DNA of 64,000 nt. It comes from Mycobacterium sp. GTDB taxonomy: Bacteria; Actinomycetota; Actinomycetes; Mycobacteriales; Mycobacteriaceae. This document shows, one piece after another, positions 53,627 to 63,534 of this stretch (positions are counted from its first letter, which is position 1; each line of letters begins with the position of its first letter). The stretch covers positions 1-64,000 of the forward strand of contig NZ_JAFBAR010000085.1 in the NCBI RefSeq assembly GCF_019247635.1, given 5' to 3'. The notes under the pieces were generated by a model. The model saw only the letters and a list, made by a program, of their open reading frames with translations. It was not told the origin of the DNA and did no database searches. The position numbers and the translations under genes were made by a program.

Positions 53627-54936
53627 CAGACGTCCTCGACCGACCAGGCCAACCGGACACCGGAGAAGATCTGCCGACGGTAGGGGTGATCCCAATTGCG
53701 GAAGCTGGGCCGCAGGATGGCGGGCTCGACCGCCCACGACCCGCCGCGCAGCACCCGGTAGTCGCCGTCGAAGAAGGGCCGCGAATAGCGCTCGTAGATC
53801 ATCGGGACAAAACCCGGCCACGGCCGTAGCGGCGAAGAGGTCCACTCCCACACATCGCCCAGCAGCTGCTCGACCCCGTACGCGGACGCTCCGGCCGGGT
53901 AGGCGCCGACGGGCGCGGGCCGCAGCGCGGTGCCACCCAGGTTGGCCAGCCCCGCGAGGTTTTCGGCGGTGCCACCCGCATTCCCCCACGGGTACCGGCG
54001 GCGGCTACCGGTCACCGGATCCCACGCGCAGGCCTTCTCCCATTCCATTTCGGTGGGCAGCCGCGCGCCGGCCCAGGCCGCATACGCCTCGGCCTCGAAA
54101 TAGCTGACATGCTGGACCGGCTCGTCGGCCGGGATGTCCTCGACATAGCCGAATCGGGTTCGCGTTTGCCCGTCGGGATTCCAGAACTGCGGCGCGGTGA
54201 GGCCCGCCTGCAGGCGGTGCTGCCAGCCGCGCGCCGTCCACCACCGCGACTCGGTGTATCCCCCGTCGCCGACAAAGTTTCGCCATTCGCCATTGGTGAC
54301 CGGAACCCGGCCGATCCGGAACGCCGGCAGGTCGACGGTGTGGGCGGGGCGTTCGTTGTCCAGTGAATAGGGCTCGGTCGCGGCGTCCACGCCGAGCACG
54401 AATGGGCCCGCGGGCACCAGTACCGACGTCCCGGCCAGGCCCGGCCGGCCCGCGGGCAAGGCGGGGGGGTCGCGCAGCAGCGGCGCGCCGGTACGCAGGT
54501 TCAGCGCCTGCAGCATGGTCTCGTCGTGTTGGTTTTCGTGGCTGATGACCAGCCCGAACCGAAAGAGGGTCTCGTTCCCGGGTGATTCGTCCGGCAGCGC
54601 GTCCAGCGCGTCTAAGGCCGCGGACCGGACCGTCCGGCAATACGACCGCGCTCGTTGCGGAGACAACAGCGGCAGGTCGACCCGGCTGGCGCGGGAGTGT
54701 TCGAACGCGTCGTAGAGCCCGTCGACCGCGAGCGGCAGCATGCCCGGCCGGCCCGGGTCGCCGTCGCGCAACAGCCACAGCTCCTCCTGCTGACCGATGT
54801 GCGTCAGATCCCACACCAGCGGGCTCATCAGCGGGTCGTATTGCCGGAGCAGCTCCCGGTCGTCGAAGTCGACCAGCCGTAACGTCCGCGTCCGCGCCCG
54901 GGTCAGGCCGTCCGCAAGCTTTTGCCGTGAGGTCAC
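53626..54936 (-). CDS. egtB: Hercynine oxygenase EgtB
   Basis: The 436-residue non-heme iron enzyme has an N-terminal DinB domain carrying the iron ligands ([10 protein letters not shown] and [10 protein letters not shown]) and a C-terminal formylglycine-generating-enzyme (FGE-sulfatase) domain ([39 protein letters not shown]). It joins gamma-glutamylcysteine to hercynine with O2. The GTG at 54934-54936 overlaps the egtA stop. Confidence 0.96.
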   Translation of the reverse strand: MTSRQKLADGLTRARTRTLRLVDFDDRELLRQYDPLMSPLVWDLTHIGQQEELWLLRDGDPGRPGMLPLAVDGLYDAFEHSRASRVDLPLLSPQRARSYCRTVRSAALDALDALPDESPGNETLFRFGLVISHENQHDETMLQALNLRTGAPLLRDPPALPAGRPGLAGTSVLVPAGPFVLGVDAATEPYSLDNERPAHTVDLPAFRIGRVPVTNGEWRNFVGDGGYTESRWWTARGWQHRLQAGLTAPQFWNPDGQTRTRFGYVEDIPADEPVQHVSYFEAEAYAAWAGARLPTEMEWEKACAWDPVTGSRRRYPWGNAGGTAENLAGLANLGGTALRPAPVGAYPAGASAYGVEQLLGDVWEWTSSPLRPWPGFVPMIYERYSRPFFDGDYRVLRGGSWAVEPAILRPSFRNWDHPYRRQIFSGVRLAWSVEDV

Positions 54937-56240
54937 GTCGCGCCCTGCGCCGAGCGCGCGAGCCGCGAGACCCGCGAGACCGTAGCCGCGACGCCGTGCT
55001 CGATGACCTGGTCGGAAAAGTCGTCCGCCGGACAGCGACCACGCTCGACGTTTTGCAGTAACCGCTGCATCGCGTCGGTGAGCCTGGCCGGTGCGCGCTC
55101 GGCAGCCGCGGCCAGACATCGGTTGGCAGCGGTGTGCAGGTGCCGGTCCTGCAGGCCGACCCGGGCCGCGGTGTCCCAGGCCGTGGCCACGGATTCGACA
55201 GCCTCGGCCGCGATGTCAGCCGCACCCGGGTCGTCGAGAAGCGTCACCATGGTGAACGCCACGGCGGGCCACACGTCGTACGCGACGGTGTCCAGATAAC
55301 GGATCTCCAGCCACTGCCGTGGCCGCACCGGCGGGAACAGGGTGGTCAGGTGGTAGTCGAGGTCGGCCAGGGTGGGACGACGATCGCCCAGTAGCACCCG
55401 CCCGTCCGCCCAGTCGGCGAACGGCACGTAATAGGTGACGGCCACCGGGTCCGGGTCGTGGACCAGCATCACCGGCGCCTTGAGTGCGTAGCGCGCCCAG
55501 TCCGTACCCGGGTCGTCGCCGCTGGCCCCCAGGATCGGGCCGCACCTTGCGGAATCCATCCGTCCCCAGACCCGCTGCCGTGCGGACACCCAGCCGGTGA
55601 ACTCCCCGCCCAGCATCGGCGAGTTGGCGGAGATCGCGATCATCGTCGGCCCCAGGGCGTGCGCCAGCCGGACCCGCGTGGCCCAATCGGCGTGCGGCCC
55701 GACGTCCAGATTGACCTGGATCGAGGCTGTCGACGTCATCATCGCCGCGCCCGCCACCGCGCTGTCGCTGGCGGCGAAGAACTGTTCCATGGCGCGGTAG
55801 CGCCCCCCCGGGTTGACCCGCTTCGCCGGCCGCAGCGGGTCCGCGCCCAGAAACAACAGTCCCAGGCCTGCCTGGGCGACCGCCGCCCGTAGCACCGCCT
55901 GGTCACGGGTCATGGCGTCGATCGCCGGCAGCACTCCGTCCAGCGCCGGGCCGGACAGTTCGATGGCGCCCCCGGGTTCGACGGTGACCCGGCTGCCTCC
56001 CGGCAACGGACCCAGCCGTCCCAGCACGTCGGTGATTTCGTCCCAGCTTGGCCGGCGCAGCGGATCCTTCGGGTCAAAGCAGTGGGCCTCCACCTCCAGC
56101 CCCACACGGCCCAGCGGACCGTCGACGAGGGAGCCATCCGCGATGTACTGCGCGGCATCTTGGGAGTTGGTGATGACGGTGTCGGCCGAGCGAGCGCTAT
56201 CCAGCTGCGAGGCTGCGGCGGTGAGGGCGGCGAATGTCAT
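54933..56240 (-). CDS. egtA: Glutamate-cysteine ligase EgtA
   Basis: The 435-residue GCS2-type ligase supplies gamma-glutamylcysteine for EgtB. It shows [44 protein letters not shown] and [14 protein letters not shown]. The ATG at 56238-56240 is natural. First gene of egtABCDE; about 140 bp separate it from the secreted protein upstream, where its promoter should lie. Confidence 0.95.
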   Translation of the reverse strand: MTFAALTAAASQLDSARSADTVITNSQDAAQYIADGSLVDGPLGRVGLEVEAHCFDPKDPLRRPSWDEITDVLGRLGPLPGGSRVTVEPGGAIELSGPALDGVLPAIDAMTRDQAVLRAAVAQAGLGLLFLGADPLRPAKRVNPGGRYRAMEQFFAASDSAVAGAAMMTSTASIQVNLDVGPHADWATRVRLAHALGPTMIAISANSPMLGGEFTGWVSARQRVWGRMDSARCGPILGASGDDPGTDWARYALKAPVMLVHDPDPVAVTYYVPFADWADGRVLLGDRRPTLADLDYHLTTLFPPVRPRQWLEIRYLDTVAYDVWPAVAFTMVTLLDDPGAADIAAEAVESVATAWDTAARVGLQDRHLHTAANRCLAAAAERAPARLTDAMQRLLQNVERGRCPADDFSDQVIEHGVAATVSRVSRLARSAQGAT

Positions 56241-56378
56241 AGCGCGATCCCTCCGGGGCCGTAGCCTGAACGGCTATCGGGAATGAATCCGGCCATCACT
56301 TCATCTTCCAGATCGCCCCGACATATTCCCGCGCGTGCCGGCCGCGCGGGTGAGATATGTACCCATATTCACCCCGGG

Positions 56379-57026
56379 CTACTGACCGAGTGCGTTCTGC
56401 ATCGCCCCGGCCAGCACGTTGACGGCGGGACCGGCGTTGCCAGACTGGCAGACCTTGGCCTGCAGCAACACGTTTTCGCGCAGCCGAGTTTGAACGAAGC
56501 AGCGCCGATCGGTACCCGCTTCTTGTTTGCTCCAGTTCGCATCCGTAGCGGACGGCGCGCCGCCGTCGAACGACCACACCTCCGTAATCCCGGTGTCCAG
56601 GTGCATCGCGGTGGTCTGCCCCGAGCAGCCGACGGTGCGGTCGGTTACCCGATGGAAGGCGCGATTCGCGGCGTCGTTGTTGGCGAATACTCCCACCGAC
56701 TGCTTGACGTAGTGGGTTTGGTCACCGGCCGACGTCTGGGTGGTGGCGCCGTTGAACGACGCCAGGTCGGGATCGTCGTACACCTCCGGTAAACCGATGT
56801 CCGCCCAGTTGTTGCAGACCGGAAGCTCGACCGAGTAGCCCTGGAACGGCTGGGTGAACACCGATTCGAATCCCATCGGCGCGCCGACGATATTGCCAAC
56901 TGACCCCTTGCTGAGGACGGCGTAGGACACCACCCCGGGCTCCGACGGATGCGCGACCGCAACCGGGGCTGTCAGTGAGCCCACGATTCCTAACCCGAGG
57001 CTCGCCGCCGCGACGGCGATCCGCAT
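56379..57026 (-). CDS. Secreted PknH-like sensor-domain protein
   Basis: The 215-residue protein has a signal peptide (MRIAVAAASLGLGIVGSL...AHP) and a PknH-extracellular-like domain with two Cys pairs (LPVCNNWAD, TVGCSGQ, DRRCFVQ, AKVCQSG). The ATG at 57024-57026 begins the signal peptide; the frame upstream is antisense-like overlap of ohr. Four nt after the ohr stop. Corresponds to Rv3705c. Confidence 0.88.
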   Translation of the reverse strand: MRIAVAAASLGLGIVGSLTAPVAVAHPSEPGVVSYAVLSKGSVGNIVGAPMGFESVFTQPFQGYSVELPVCNNWADIGLPEVYDDPDLASFNGATTQTSAGDQTHYVKQSVGVFANNDAANRAFHRVTDRTVGCSGQTTAMHLDTGITEVWSFDGGAPSATDANWSKQEAGTDRRCFVQTRLRENVLLQAKVCQSGNAGPAVNVLAGAMQNALGQ

Positions 57027-57030
57027 CCGG

Positions 57031-57459
57031 CTAGACCTTGGCCGAGACTTCGACGTCGATATTGCCGCGGGTGGCCTTCGAGTAGGGACACACCTGGTGC
57101 GCCTGCTCCACGAGTCCGTCGGCGACGCTCTTTTCCAGGCCCGGGAGGTAGCCGACGATCTTGCCGGTGAGCCCGAATCCGCCCTCGGAGTCCTTGCCGA
57201 ATCCGATCTGCACGGAGACGTTGCTGGCGTCGTCCAGCTTGACTTTTGACTTACCCGCCACCAGCCGCAGCGCGCCCAGGAAGCAGGCCGCGTAACCGGC
57301 GGAGAACAGCTGCTCGGGGTTGGTCCCCTCGCCACTGCCGCCCAACGCCTTGGGCGGCCGGGTGTCGAGCTCGATGCGGCCGTCGTCCGACTTCACGTGG
57401 CCGTCGCGGCCGCCGCCCGTCGCCGTGGATTCGGTGGTGTAAACGACTTCAATGGTCAT
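57031..57459 (-). CDS. Ohr/OsmC-family organic hydroperoxide reductase
   Basis: The 142-residue protein is of the Ohr type: TGGGRDGHVKSDDGRIELDT, TNPEQLFSAGYAACFLGAL (peroxidatic Cys) and AHQVCPYSKATRGNIDV (resolving Cys). It reduces organic peroxides using dihydrolipoyl or bacillithiol-like partners. Lies 29 nt downstream of the catalase gene on the same strand, so the two may be co-transcribed. Not in my memory of the M. tuberculosis order. Confidence 0.92.
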   Translation of the reverse strand: MTIEVVYTTESTATGGGRDGHVKSDDGRIELDTRPPKALGGSGEGTNPEQLFSAGYAACFLGALRLVAGKSKVKLDDASNVSVQIGFGKDSEGGFGLTGKIVGYLPGLEKSVADGLVEQAHQVCPYSKATRGNIDVEVSAKV

Positions 57460-57488
57460 GAGACTCGATCATGCCAGTGCAGTGATCG

Positions 57489-58937
57489 TCAGCCCAGGTT
57501 CGCCCGGACCCCCTCCTCCACCTTCTTTCCGAGATCAGCGTCGACATTGCGCCAGTACTCGAACACCCGCGACAGCACCGGCTCCTTGACACCCTTGGAC
57601 GCGTGTCCAATGATGTTGTGCGCCAAGCGCTCCCGGGCTTCGTCGTCCAGAACCTCGCGGACCATGGTGCCGGCCTGGCCCCAGTCGTCGTCATCGCGAC
57701 GCAACGTGTAGGCGGCGCGCACCATCTGGCCGTCGGCCAGCCAATGCACCTCGGCCGCGCGCGCCGGGTCCGCATGGGGACCGCCGTAGGAGTTGGGCGC
57801 ATACACCGGATCCGACACGTTGCGCATCCGCATGGCCCCGTCCTTGGAGTAACTGTTCACCTCCACCTTCGGCGAGTTGACCGGGATGTGTTTGTAGTTG
57901 GTGCCCAGCCGGGCGCGGTGCGCGTCGGCGTAGGAGAAGCCGCGAGCCAGCAGCATCTTGTCCGGGCTCAGCCCGGTACCGGGCACGATGTTGTTGGGTT
58001 CGAAGGCCGCCTGCTCGATCTCGGTGTGGTAGTCGGTGACGTTGCGGTCCAGCGTCATCTTGCCGACCTCGATCAGCGGATAGTCGCCGTGGGGCCACAC
58101 CTTCGTCAGGTCGAACGGGTTGAACCGGTAGGTCTTGGCCTCCTCGAACGGCATGATCTGCACCTTGAGCGTCCAGCTGGGGTGGTCGCCGCGCTCGATC
58201 GACTCATACAGGTCGCGCTGGTGGTAGTCGCCGTCCTCACCGGCCAGCCGGTCGGCGTCCTCCTGGGTCAGGAAGTCGATGCCCTGATCGGTGATGAAGT
58301 GATATTTCACCCAGAAGAGCTCGCCGCCGGCGTTGATCCAGCTGTAGGTGTGGCTGCTGTAGCCGTTCATGTGCCGCCAGCTCTTGGGGATGCCGCGATC
58401 CCCCATCAGCCAGGTCACCTGGTGGGCGGACTCCGGCGAGAGTGTCCAGAAATCCCACTGCATGTTGTGGTCCCGCACGTTGCTTGCCTGCAGGCGCTTC
58501 TGGGATCGGATGAAATGCTGGAACTTCAGCGGGTCGCGGATGAAGAAGACCGGCGTGTTGTTGCCGACCATGTCGAAGTTGCCCTCGGTGGTGTAGAACT
58601 TCAGCGCGAATCCGCGCGGGTCCCGCCAGGTGTCTGGGCTGCCGCGTTCTCCCGCGACGGTGGAGAACCTGGCCAGCATGTCGGTCTTGGTGCCCGGCTG
58701 GAACACGGCCGCGCGGGTGTATTTGCTGACGTCGTTGGTCACCTCGAAGTGGCCGAATGCGCCGCCGCCCTTTGCGTGCGGCTGGCGTTCCGGGATGCGC
58801 TCCCGGTTGAACTGGGCCATCTGCTCGATCAGGTAGTGGTCCTGCAGCAGGATGGGGCCGTCGGGACCGACCGTGAGCGACTGGTCGTCACTGGGCGCCG
58901 GCGTGCCGGCGTCGGTGGTGGTGAAGCGCTGGGTCAT
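57489..58937 (-). CDS. Monofunctional heme catalase (small-subunit clade)
   Basis: The 482-residue catalase has the catalytic His in [17 protein letters not shown], the catalytic Asn in [17 protein letters not shown] and the heme-ligand Tyr in [14 protein letters not shown] (near residue 336). Small-subunit, NADPH-type length. It destroys H2O2. The ATG at 58935-58937 follows GAGGAGATAGCG. M. tuberculosis relies on KatG instead, so this is an accessory gene beside the ergothioneine operon. Confidence 0.95.
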   Translation of the reverse strand: MTQRFTTTDAGTPAPSDDQSLTVGPDGPILLQDHYLIEQMAQFNRERIPERQPHAKGGGAFGHFEVTNDVSKYTRAAVFQPGTKTDMLARFSTVAGERGSPDTWRDPRGFALKFYTTEGNFDMVGNNTPVFFIRDPLKFQHFIRSQKRLQASNVRDHNMQWDFWTLSPESAHQVTWLMGDRGIPKSWRHMNGYSSHTYSWINAGGELFWVKYHFITDQGIDFLTQEDADRLAGEDGDYHQRDLYESIERGDHPSWTLKVQIMPFEEAKTYRFNPFDLTKVWPHGDYPLIEVGKMTLDRNVTDYHTEIEQAAFEPNNIVPGTGLSPDKMLLARGFSYADAHRARLGTNYKHIPVNSPKVEVNSYSKDGAMRMRNVSDPVYAPNSYGGPHADPARAAEVHWLADGQMVRAAYTLRRDDDDWGQAGTMVREVLDDEARERLAHNIIGHASKGVKEPVLSRVFEYWRNVDADLGKKVEEGVRANLG

Positions 58938-59166
58938 CTCGCTATCTCCTCGTCATCTCCGCGGAACGGCAGATTCATGAAAATCCCAGAGTTATAAGGA
59001 CGTTCGGGGTGGCGCGTTCGGACTCATGGTGCCAATGGATACCCGGACAACAAAAGCCCTTGTATCAGGGCAGCGACACGGTAAGCACGCGACACGCAGG
59101 TCACCTTGCCAAGTATGCGCCTTTTCTGGAACGAATCAAGAAAAAAAAGCCGGCGCAGCTCGTCTC

Positions 59167-59595
59167 TTAGTGCGGCGCCGTCGTGCTAGGGCTAGCAGAC
59201 GGAGCGGTGCTCGTCGGCGACTGAGCGGGGCCGCCGGGACCACCCGGTCCGAACCCCGGCGGAGGACCAGCCGGTCCGCCAGGCCCCATGGCCGGGAAGC
59301 CAGGGCCACCCGGCGCAAAGCCCCACGGTCCGCCACCCCCCGGCGGTGGTCCGCCGGGTCTGAACATGCCGGAATGGTGACGATGTTGGTGACAGCCGTG
59401 GCCGCCGCTCAGGACCATGGCGCCGGCAAAGAAGACGGTCGCCAAGATGAAGATGACGCCGGCGACGATCACTACCCACGCCGCGGCGGCGTACAACCTC
59501 GGCGGCTTTGCGCGCTGCCGGGGCGGTGGCGCCGGCGGTGGTGCAGTGGCGACGGGTGTCGTCGGAGTGGTTGGAGGTTCTGCTATTTCGCTCAT
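59167..59595 (-). CDS. Pro/Gly-rich, His-rich single-pass membrane protein (Rv3705A-like)
   Basis: The 142-residue protein has a short Pro-rich cytoplasmic N-terminus, one transmembrane helix (about residues 41-63), an exposed His cluster (GGHGCHQHRHHSGM) and a long Gly/Pro/Phe-rich tail. The His cluster could bind metal ions. It is a paralog of the gene at 59778. The ATG at 59593-59595 follows GAGGA closely. Function unknown. Confidence 0.75.
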   Translation of the reverse strand: MSEIAEPPTTPTTPVATAPPPAPPPRQRAKPPRLYAAAAWVVIVAGVIFILATVFFAGAMVLSGGHGCHQHRHHSGMFRPGGPPPGGGGPWGFAPGGPGFPAMGPGGPAGPPPGFGPGGPGGPAQSPTSTAPSASPSTTAPH

Positions 59596-59683
59596 TCCTC
59601 GATACTGCCCTCGCCGGCTGCGGCCGTAACAGGTTGGCGGCCATAAATTTGCTATGAATTGACCCTTCGGCGACATTTAGCCG

Positions 59684-59717
59684 TGTAGCCCGGCGCTCGA
59701 GTGAGCGCCGGGCTACA
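59684..59717 (-). terminator. Perfect 15-bp stem terminator between paralogs
   Basis: TGTAGCCCGGCGCTC and its complement, with a 4-nt loop, lie 61 bp after the stop of the 59778-60176 gene. It is the strongest hairpin in the window but has no T-tract. It would separate the two paralogous genes. Confidence 0.65.
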
Positions 59718-59777
59718 GATGGAAGGGTGTTGGCCCGCGGCGATCCTCTCGCCCGTGAGCACAGCGACTGGTTTGTC

Positions 59778-60176
59778 CTACGGCGTCCGGGACGGGGTTA
59801 CCGACGACGGAATCTGGCTGGGTCCGGGTGCGCCCGGCGTCACCGAGGCAGGTGCCCCGCTCTGCGGCGTCGCCGAGGGCCCGGCGCCTGGTCCGCCGAA
59901 GGCACCCGGTCCGCCGCCGTGATGCGGATGCATCGACATCGCGTGGTGCTTGTGATGGCCGTGGTGGCCGCCGTGACCCGAATGCTTCCCGAGCGCGAAG
60001 CCGGTGAAGAAGATGACCGCCGTGATGAAGACGATCCCTGCGACGATGGCGACCCACGCCGCAAACTGGAAGACCCTAGGGGTCCGGTGTACCGGTTGCT
60101 CCACGACATGGGTGGCAGGCACCGGCTCTGTGGCGGTTGCTGTCCGCACAGTTGGGGTTTCAGGTGTTTCACTCAT
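59778..60176 (-). CDS. Pro-rich, His-rich single-pass membrane protein (Rv3706c-like)
   Basis: The 132-residue protein has a polar N-terminus, one transmembrane helix (about residues 38-62), a dense His stretch (GHGGHHGHHKHHAMSMHPHH) and a Pro/Ser-rich tail. Same architecture as the downstream paralog, sharing an A-A-W-V-x-I-V-A-G transmembrane core. The exposed His stretch suggests metal binding. The ATG at 60174-60176 is natural. Confidence 0.75.
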   Translation of the reverse strand: MSETPETPTVRTATATEPVPATHVVEQPVHRTPRVFQFAAWVAIVAGIVFITAVIFFTGFALGKHSGHGGHHGHHKHHAMSMHPHHGGGPGAFGGPGAGPSATPQSGAPASVTPGAPGPSQIPSSVTPSRTP

Positions 60177-60331
60177 GAGACGAATGATGCCTGGATAAAC
60201 AATAGTCGCGGCTATGCGCTACTTATGTAGCAGCTGTGAGCCCAAAAACGGCCCACTAGCTGCGGCTACACTCCCGTCCCGGGGGTCGCCATCGGTGCCT
60301 CAACGCCCCAGCCCGGCATTGCATGAGCAGG

Positions 60332-60547
60332 TCAGCCGGTACCCCGTCCCGTTTGCTGCTGCAGCTCGTCGATCAACTGCGAGGCTGCCGCCTTCGTCAA
60401 ATTGTCTGGAACCTCGCGCCCGGCTTCCTGGGCCAGCGTGTGTAGGTAACTGCGCTGAGGACCGGTCATCGGCTCATCGCCAGTAACCCAGTCGGCCGTA
60501 TCTTTCGCCGGATTCTCCTGCGGCGACGGTGCCATGTGGTCATCCAT
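60332..60547 (-). CDS. DUF3072 protein
   Basis: The 71-residue protein has the DUF3072 core WVTGDEPMTGPQRSYLHTLA, then GREVPDNLTKAAASQLIDEL. This SAP-like short helical unit appears in many actinobacteria; function unknown. GGAGG lies 7 nt before the ATG at 60545-60547. A SigF-like promoter precedes it with a leader of about 18 nt. Confidence 0.85.
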   Translation of the reverse strand: MDDHMAPSPQENPAKDTADWVTGDEPMTGPQRSYLHTLAQEAGREVPDNLTKAAASQLIDELQQQTGRGTG

Positions 60548-60571
60548 GACTTCACCTCCCTAGCGGAGGAG

Positions 60572-60597
60572 ATAACCGTCGCACGCGTGTTCGAAAC
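60572..60597 (-). promoter_or_regulatory. SigF-like promoter for the DUF3072 gene
   Basis: On the minus strand GTTT (60594-60597), a 16-nt spacer and GGTTAT (60572-60577), one base from GGGTAT. The predicted start site lies just upstream of the ribosome site. Confidence 0.4.
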
Positions 60598-60640
60598 ACC
60601 GCGCTGTTTTGACATGTGGGATGCGGGTGACCCTAACGGG

Positions 60641-60796
60641 ATGAACAGCAAGCCGATGCCAGTGCCCGAAGACGCCAGGAAGGCGACTGAAGAGCAGCGT
60701 GAACAGGAGGACCAACTGGAGCACCGGAATGACGACCCGGACGCACCGGGTTCGCACCAGTCGCACCACGAAATCGCCGACGAGAGCACACGGTAA
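60641..60796 (+). CDS. Possible small acidic hydrophilic protein
   Basis: A 51-residue frame (MNSKPMPVPEDARKATEEQ and onward) rich in Glu, Asp, His and Gln, probably disordered. Composition looks protein-like rather than random, but no family or strong ribosome site is visible. Divergent from DUF3072. A longer frame begins at 60536, overlapping that gene. Confidence 0.4.
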   Translation: MNSKPMPVPEDARKATEEQREQEDQLEHRNDDPDAPGSHQSHHEIADESTR

Positions 60797-60812
60797 AGCC
60801 CAGCTCGCCAGA

Positions 60813-61943
60813 TCAGGGCTTGAACGGATTCACCGCGTACTGGATCACCCGATAGGGCGCGCTGAAGCGGGCGCGGGTGTCCCACTGGCTGACGAAAATC
60901 CGCAACTCGTCGAGCGTGGAGCCGGGTGATATGTAGCCGCCATACGGCTGGGCAAGTCGATTGTCGTAGGGCGACGGCAGGCTTTCGGCAGGATCGGGCC
61001 AGTCGTCGTGCAGGACCACCGTCGTCACCGGCGCGGTGCCCAGCGAGGTGGGGTCGTCGGCCACCCGGACCTCCATGTTGCCGGTGCTGGCGTTGAAATA
61101 CGACAGCACGGCCTTGCCGTCTATCAGCCTGAAGCACATCTCACCCACCTGATCCGGCCATAGCGGCGTCGGTGGCCTGCCCCAAGCGCCGTCGGCCCAG
61201 CCCTGCCAGCGGGACCGATCGGGGAAGGCGTCCGGCGCGACCCGGTACAGCTCCACCGGCTGGGTGCGGGTGAAGCTGTTGGCCACGACGTACACCCACC
61301 CGCGCGGTGACTCGGGAGTCGGGATCGGGTCGTAGTACCCGCTGATCTGAGTCTGTCGTCCGCCCTGGTAGGAGGCGTCGCGCCGGGATCCGGGAACCGT
61401 CTGCCAGCCGCCCCGCGCGGGTTCGGCCCCAACCAGCCGCGAGTTCTGCGGCCCCAGGTTTTTGGTCGTCGTGATCAACAGGTAGTTGCGGCGGTTGATC
61501 TCGACCACCCCGGCGGGCAGCTGCGACATCCCAAGCGGCGTGGGATCGGCCAGCAACGGCTTGGTGACGCCGGTGACGCCGGTGTAGCGCACCCCGGCGG
61601 GGTCGTCGACGGATGCGGTGTCGACGTGCAGGGCTACCGGCGAATACCAGCCGCCGAATCCGACACCCTGCCCGACGAAACTGTCGCCGCAGACCTGCAA
61701 CAGCTCGGTCGGAAAGTCGACGAACTCACACAGGTCGGTGGCGCCGATGCCATAGTCGCCCGTGGCGGTTCCGGTGCCCGCAGCCGGACCGATCCGCAAC
61801 ACCTGGCCGGGTGCCAGCGGCTGCACTATCGGCTGTGGTTGCGGCGCGGGGGGATCCGCATGTGCACTCGAAATATCTTGCGGCACAACCAAACACGCGA
61901 CCACCAGGGTGTACCACGCGACCCGGGCCGAGCTCACCCGCAA
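60813..61943 (-). CDS. Secreted DUF4185 protein
   Basis: The 376-residue protein has a signal peptide and a DUF4185 domain of beta-propeller type, with GWYSPVALHVDTASV, RRNYLLITTTKNLG and GWVYVVANSFTRTQPVELYR. Some DUF4185 proteins act on cell-wall glycans such as arabinan, but that is not shown for this one. The start is TTG at 61943 or the GTG two codons later (61937). One nt from the asd stop. Corresponds to Rv3707c. Confidence 0.85.
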   Translation of the reverse strand: MRVSSARVAWYTLVVACLVVPQDISSAHADPPAPQPQPIVQPLAPGQVLRIGPAAGTGTATGDYGIGATDLCEFVDFPTELLQVCGDSFVGQGVGFGGWYSPVALHVDTASVDDPAGVRYTGVTGVTKPLLADPTPLGMSQLPAGVVEINRRNYLLITTTKNLGPQNSRLVGAEPARGGWQTVPGSRRDASYQGGRQTQISGYYDPIPTPESPRGWVYVVANSFTRTQPVELYRVAPDAFPDRSRWQGWADGAWGRPPTPLWPDQVGEMCFRLIDGKAVLSYFNASTGNMEVRVADDPTSLGTAPVTTVVLHDDWPDPAESLPSPYDNRLAQPYGGYISPGSTLDELRIFVSQWDTRARFSAPYRVIQYAVNPFKP

Positions 61944-61944
61944 G

Positions 61945-63015
<1,071 letters not shown>

Positions 63016-63534
63016 CTAGCGCCCCGTTCCCGCATAGACCGTGGCCGCTTCGTCGCCGCCGAGGCCGAATGCCTCGTGTAACGCAACGACGGCCTTGTCT
63101 AGTTCGGTGTCCCTGCACAGCACCGAAATGCGGATCTCTGAGGTCGAGATCAGCTCGATGTTCACCCCGACGGCGGCCAGGGCCTCACAGAATGTGGCCG
63201 TTACCCCGGGATGGCTACGCATCCCGGCGCCGATCAGCGACACCTTGCCGATGTGGTCGTCGTAGAGCAGCTGGGTGAAGCCGATCTCGTCCTGCAGCGA
63301 GTCCAGCTTGGCCACCGCGGTGGGACCGGCGTCTCGTGAGCAGGTGAAGGTGATGTCGGTCTTGCCGTCCTCGATCTTGGAGACGTTCTGGAGCACCATG
63401 TCGATGTTCACGTCGGCGTCGGCGACAGCCCGGAACACCCTGGCGGCGTACCCCGGAATGTCGGGCAGCCCGACGATGGTCACCTTGGCCTCGCTGCGGT
63501 CATGCGCGACACCGGTCAGAAGGGGGCTTTCCAT
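63016..63534 (-). CDS. Internal start for aspartokinase beta subunit
   Basis: An in-frame ATG at 63532-63534 preceded by AAGGA at 7 nt would yield a 172-residue regulatory subunit ([18 protein letters not shown] onward) with both ACT domains. In mycobacteria and corynebacteria aspartokinase is alpha2-beta2 with beta made from such an internal start. Confidence 0.7.
   Translation of the reverse strand: MESPLLTGVAHDRSEAKVTIVGLPDIPGYAARVFRAVADADVNIDMVLQNVSKIEDGKTDITFTCSRDAGPTAVAKLDSLQDEIGFTQLLYDDHIGKVSLIGAGMRSHPGVTATFCEALAAVGVNIELISTSEIRISVLCRDTELDKAVVALHEAFGLGGDEAATVYAGTGR

Noticed and set aside
59020..59166. Possible phage or recombinase remnant (CCCTTGTATCAGGG and A-rich run)
   Set aside because: Only a 4-bp stem and a short A tract; no coding remnant or repeat partner.
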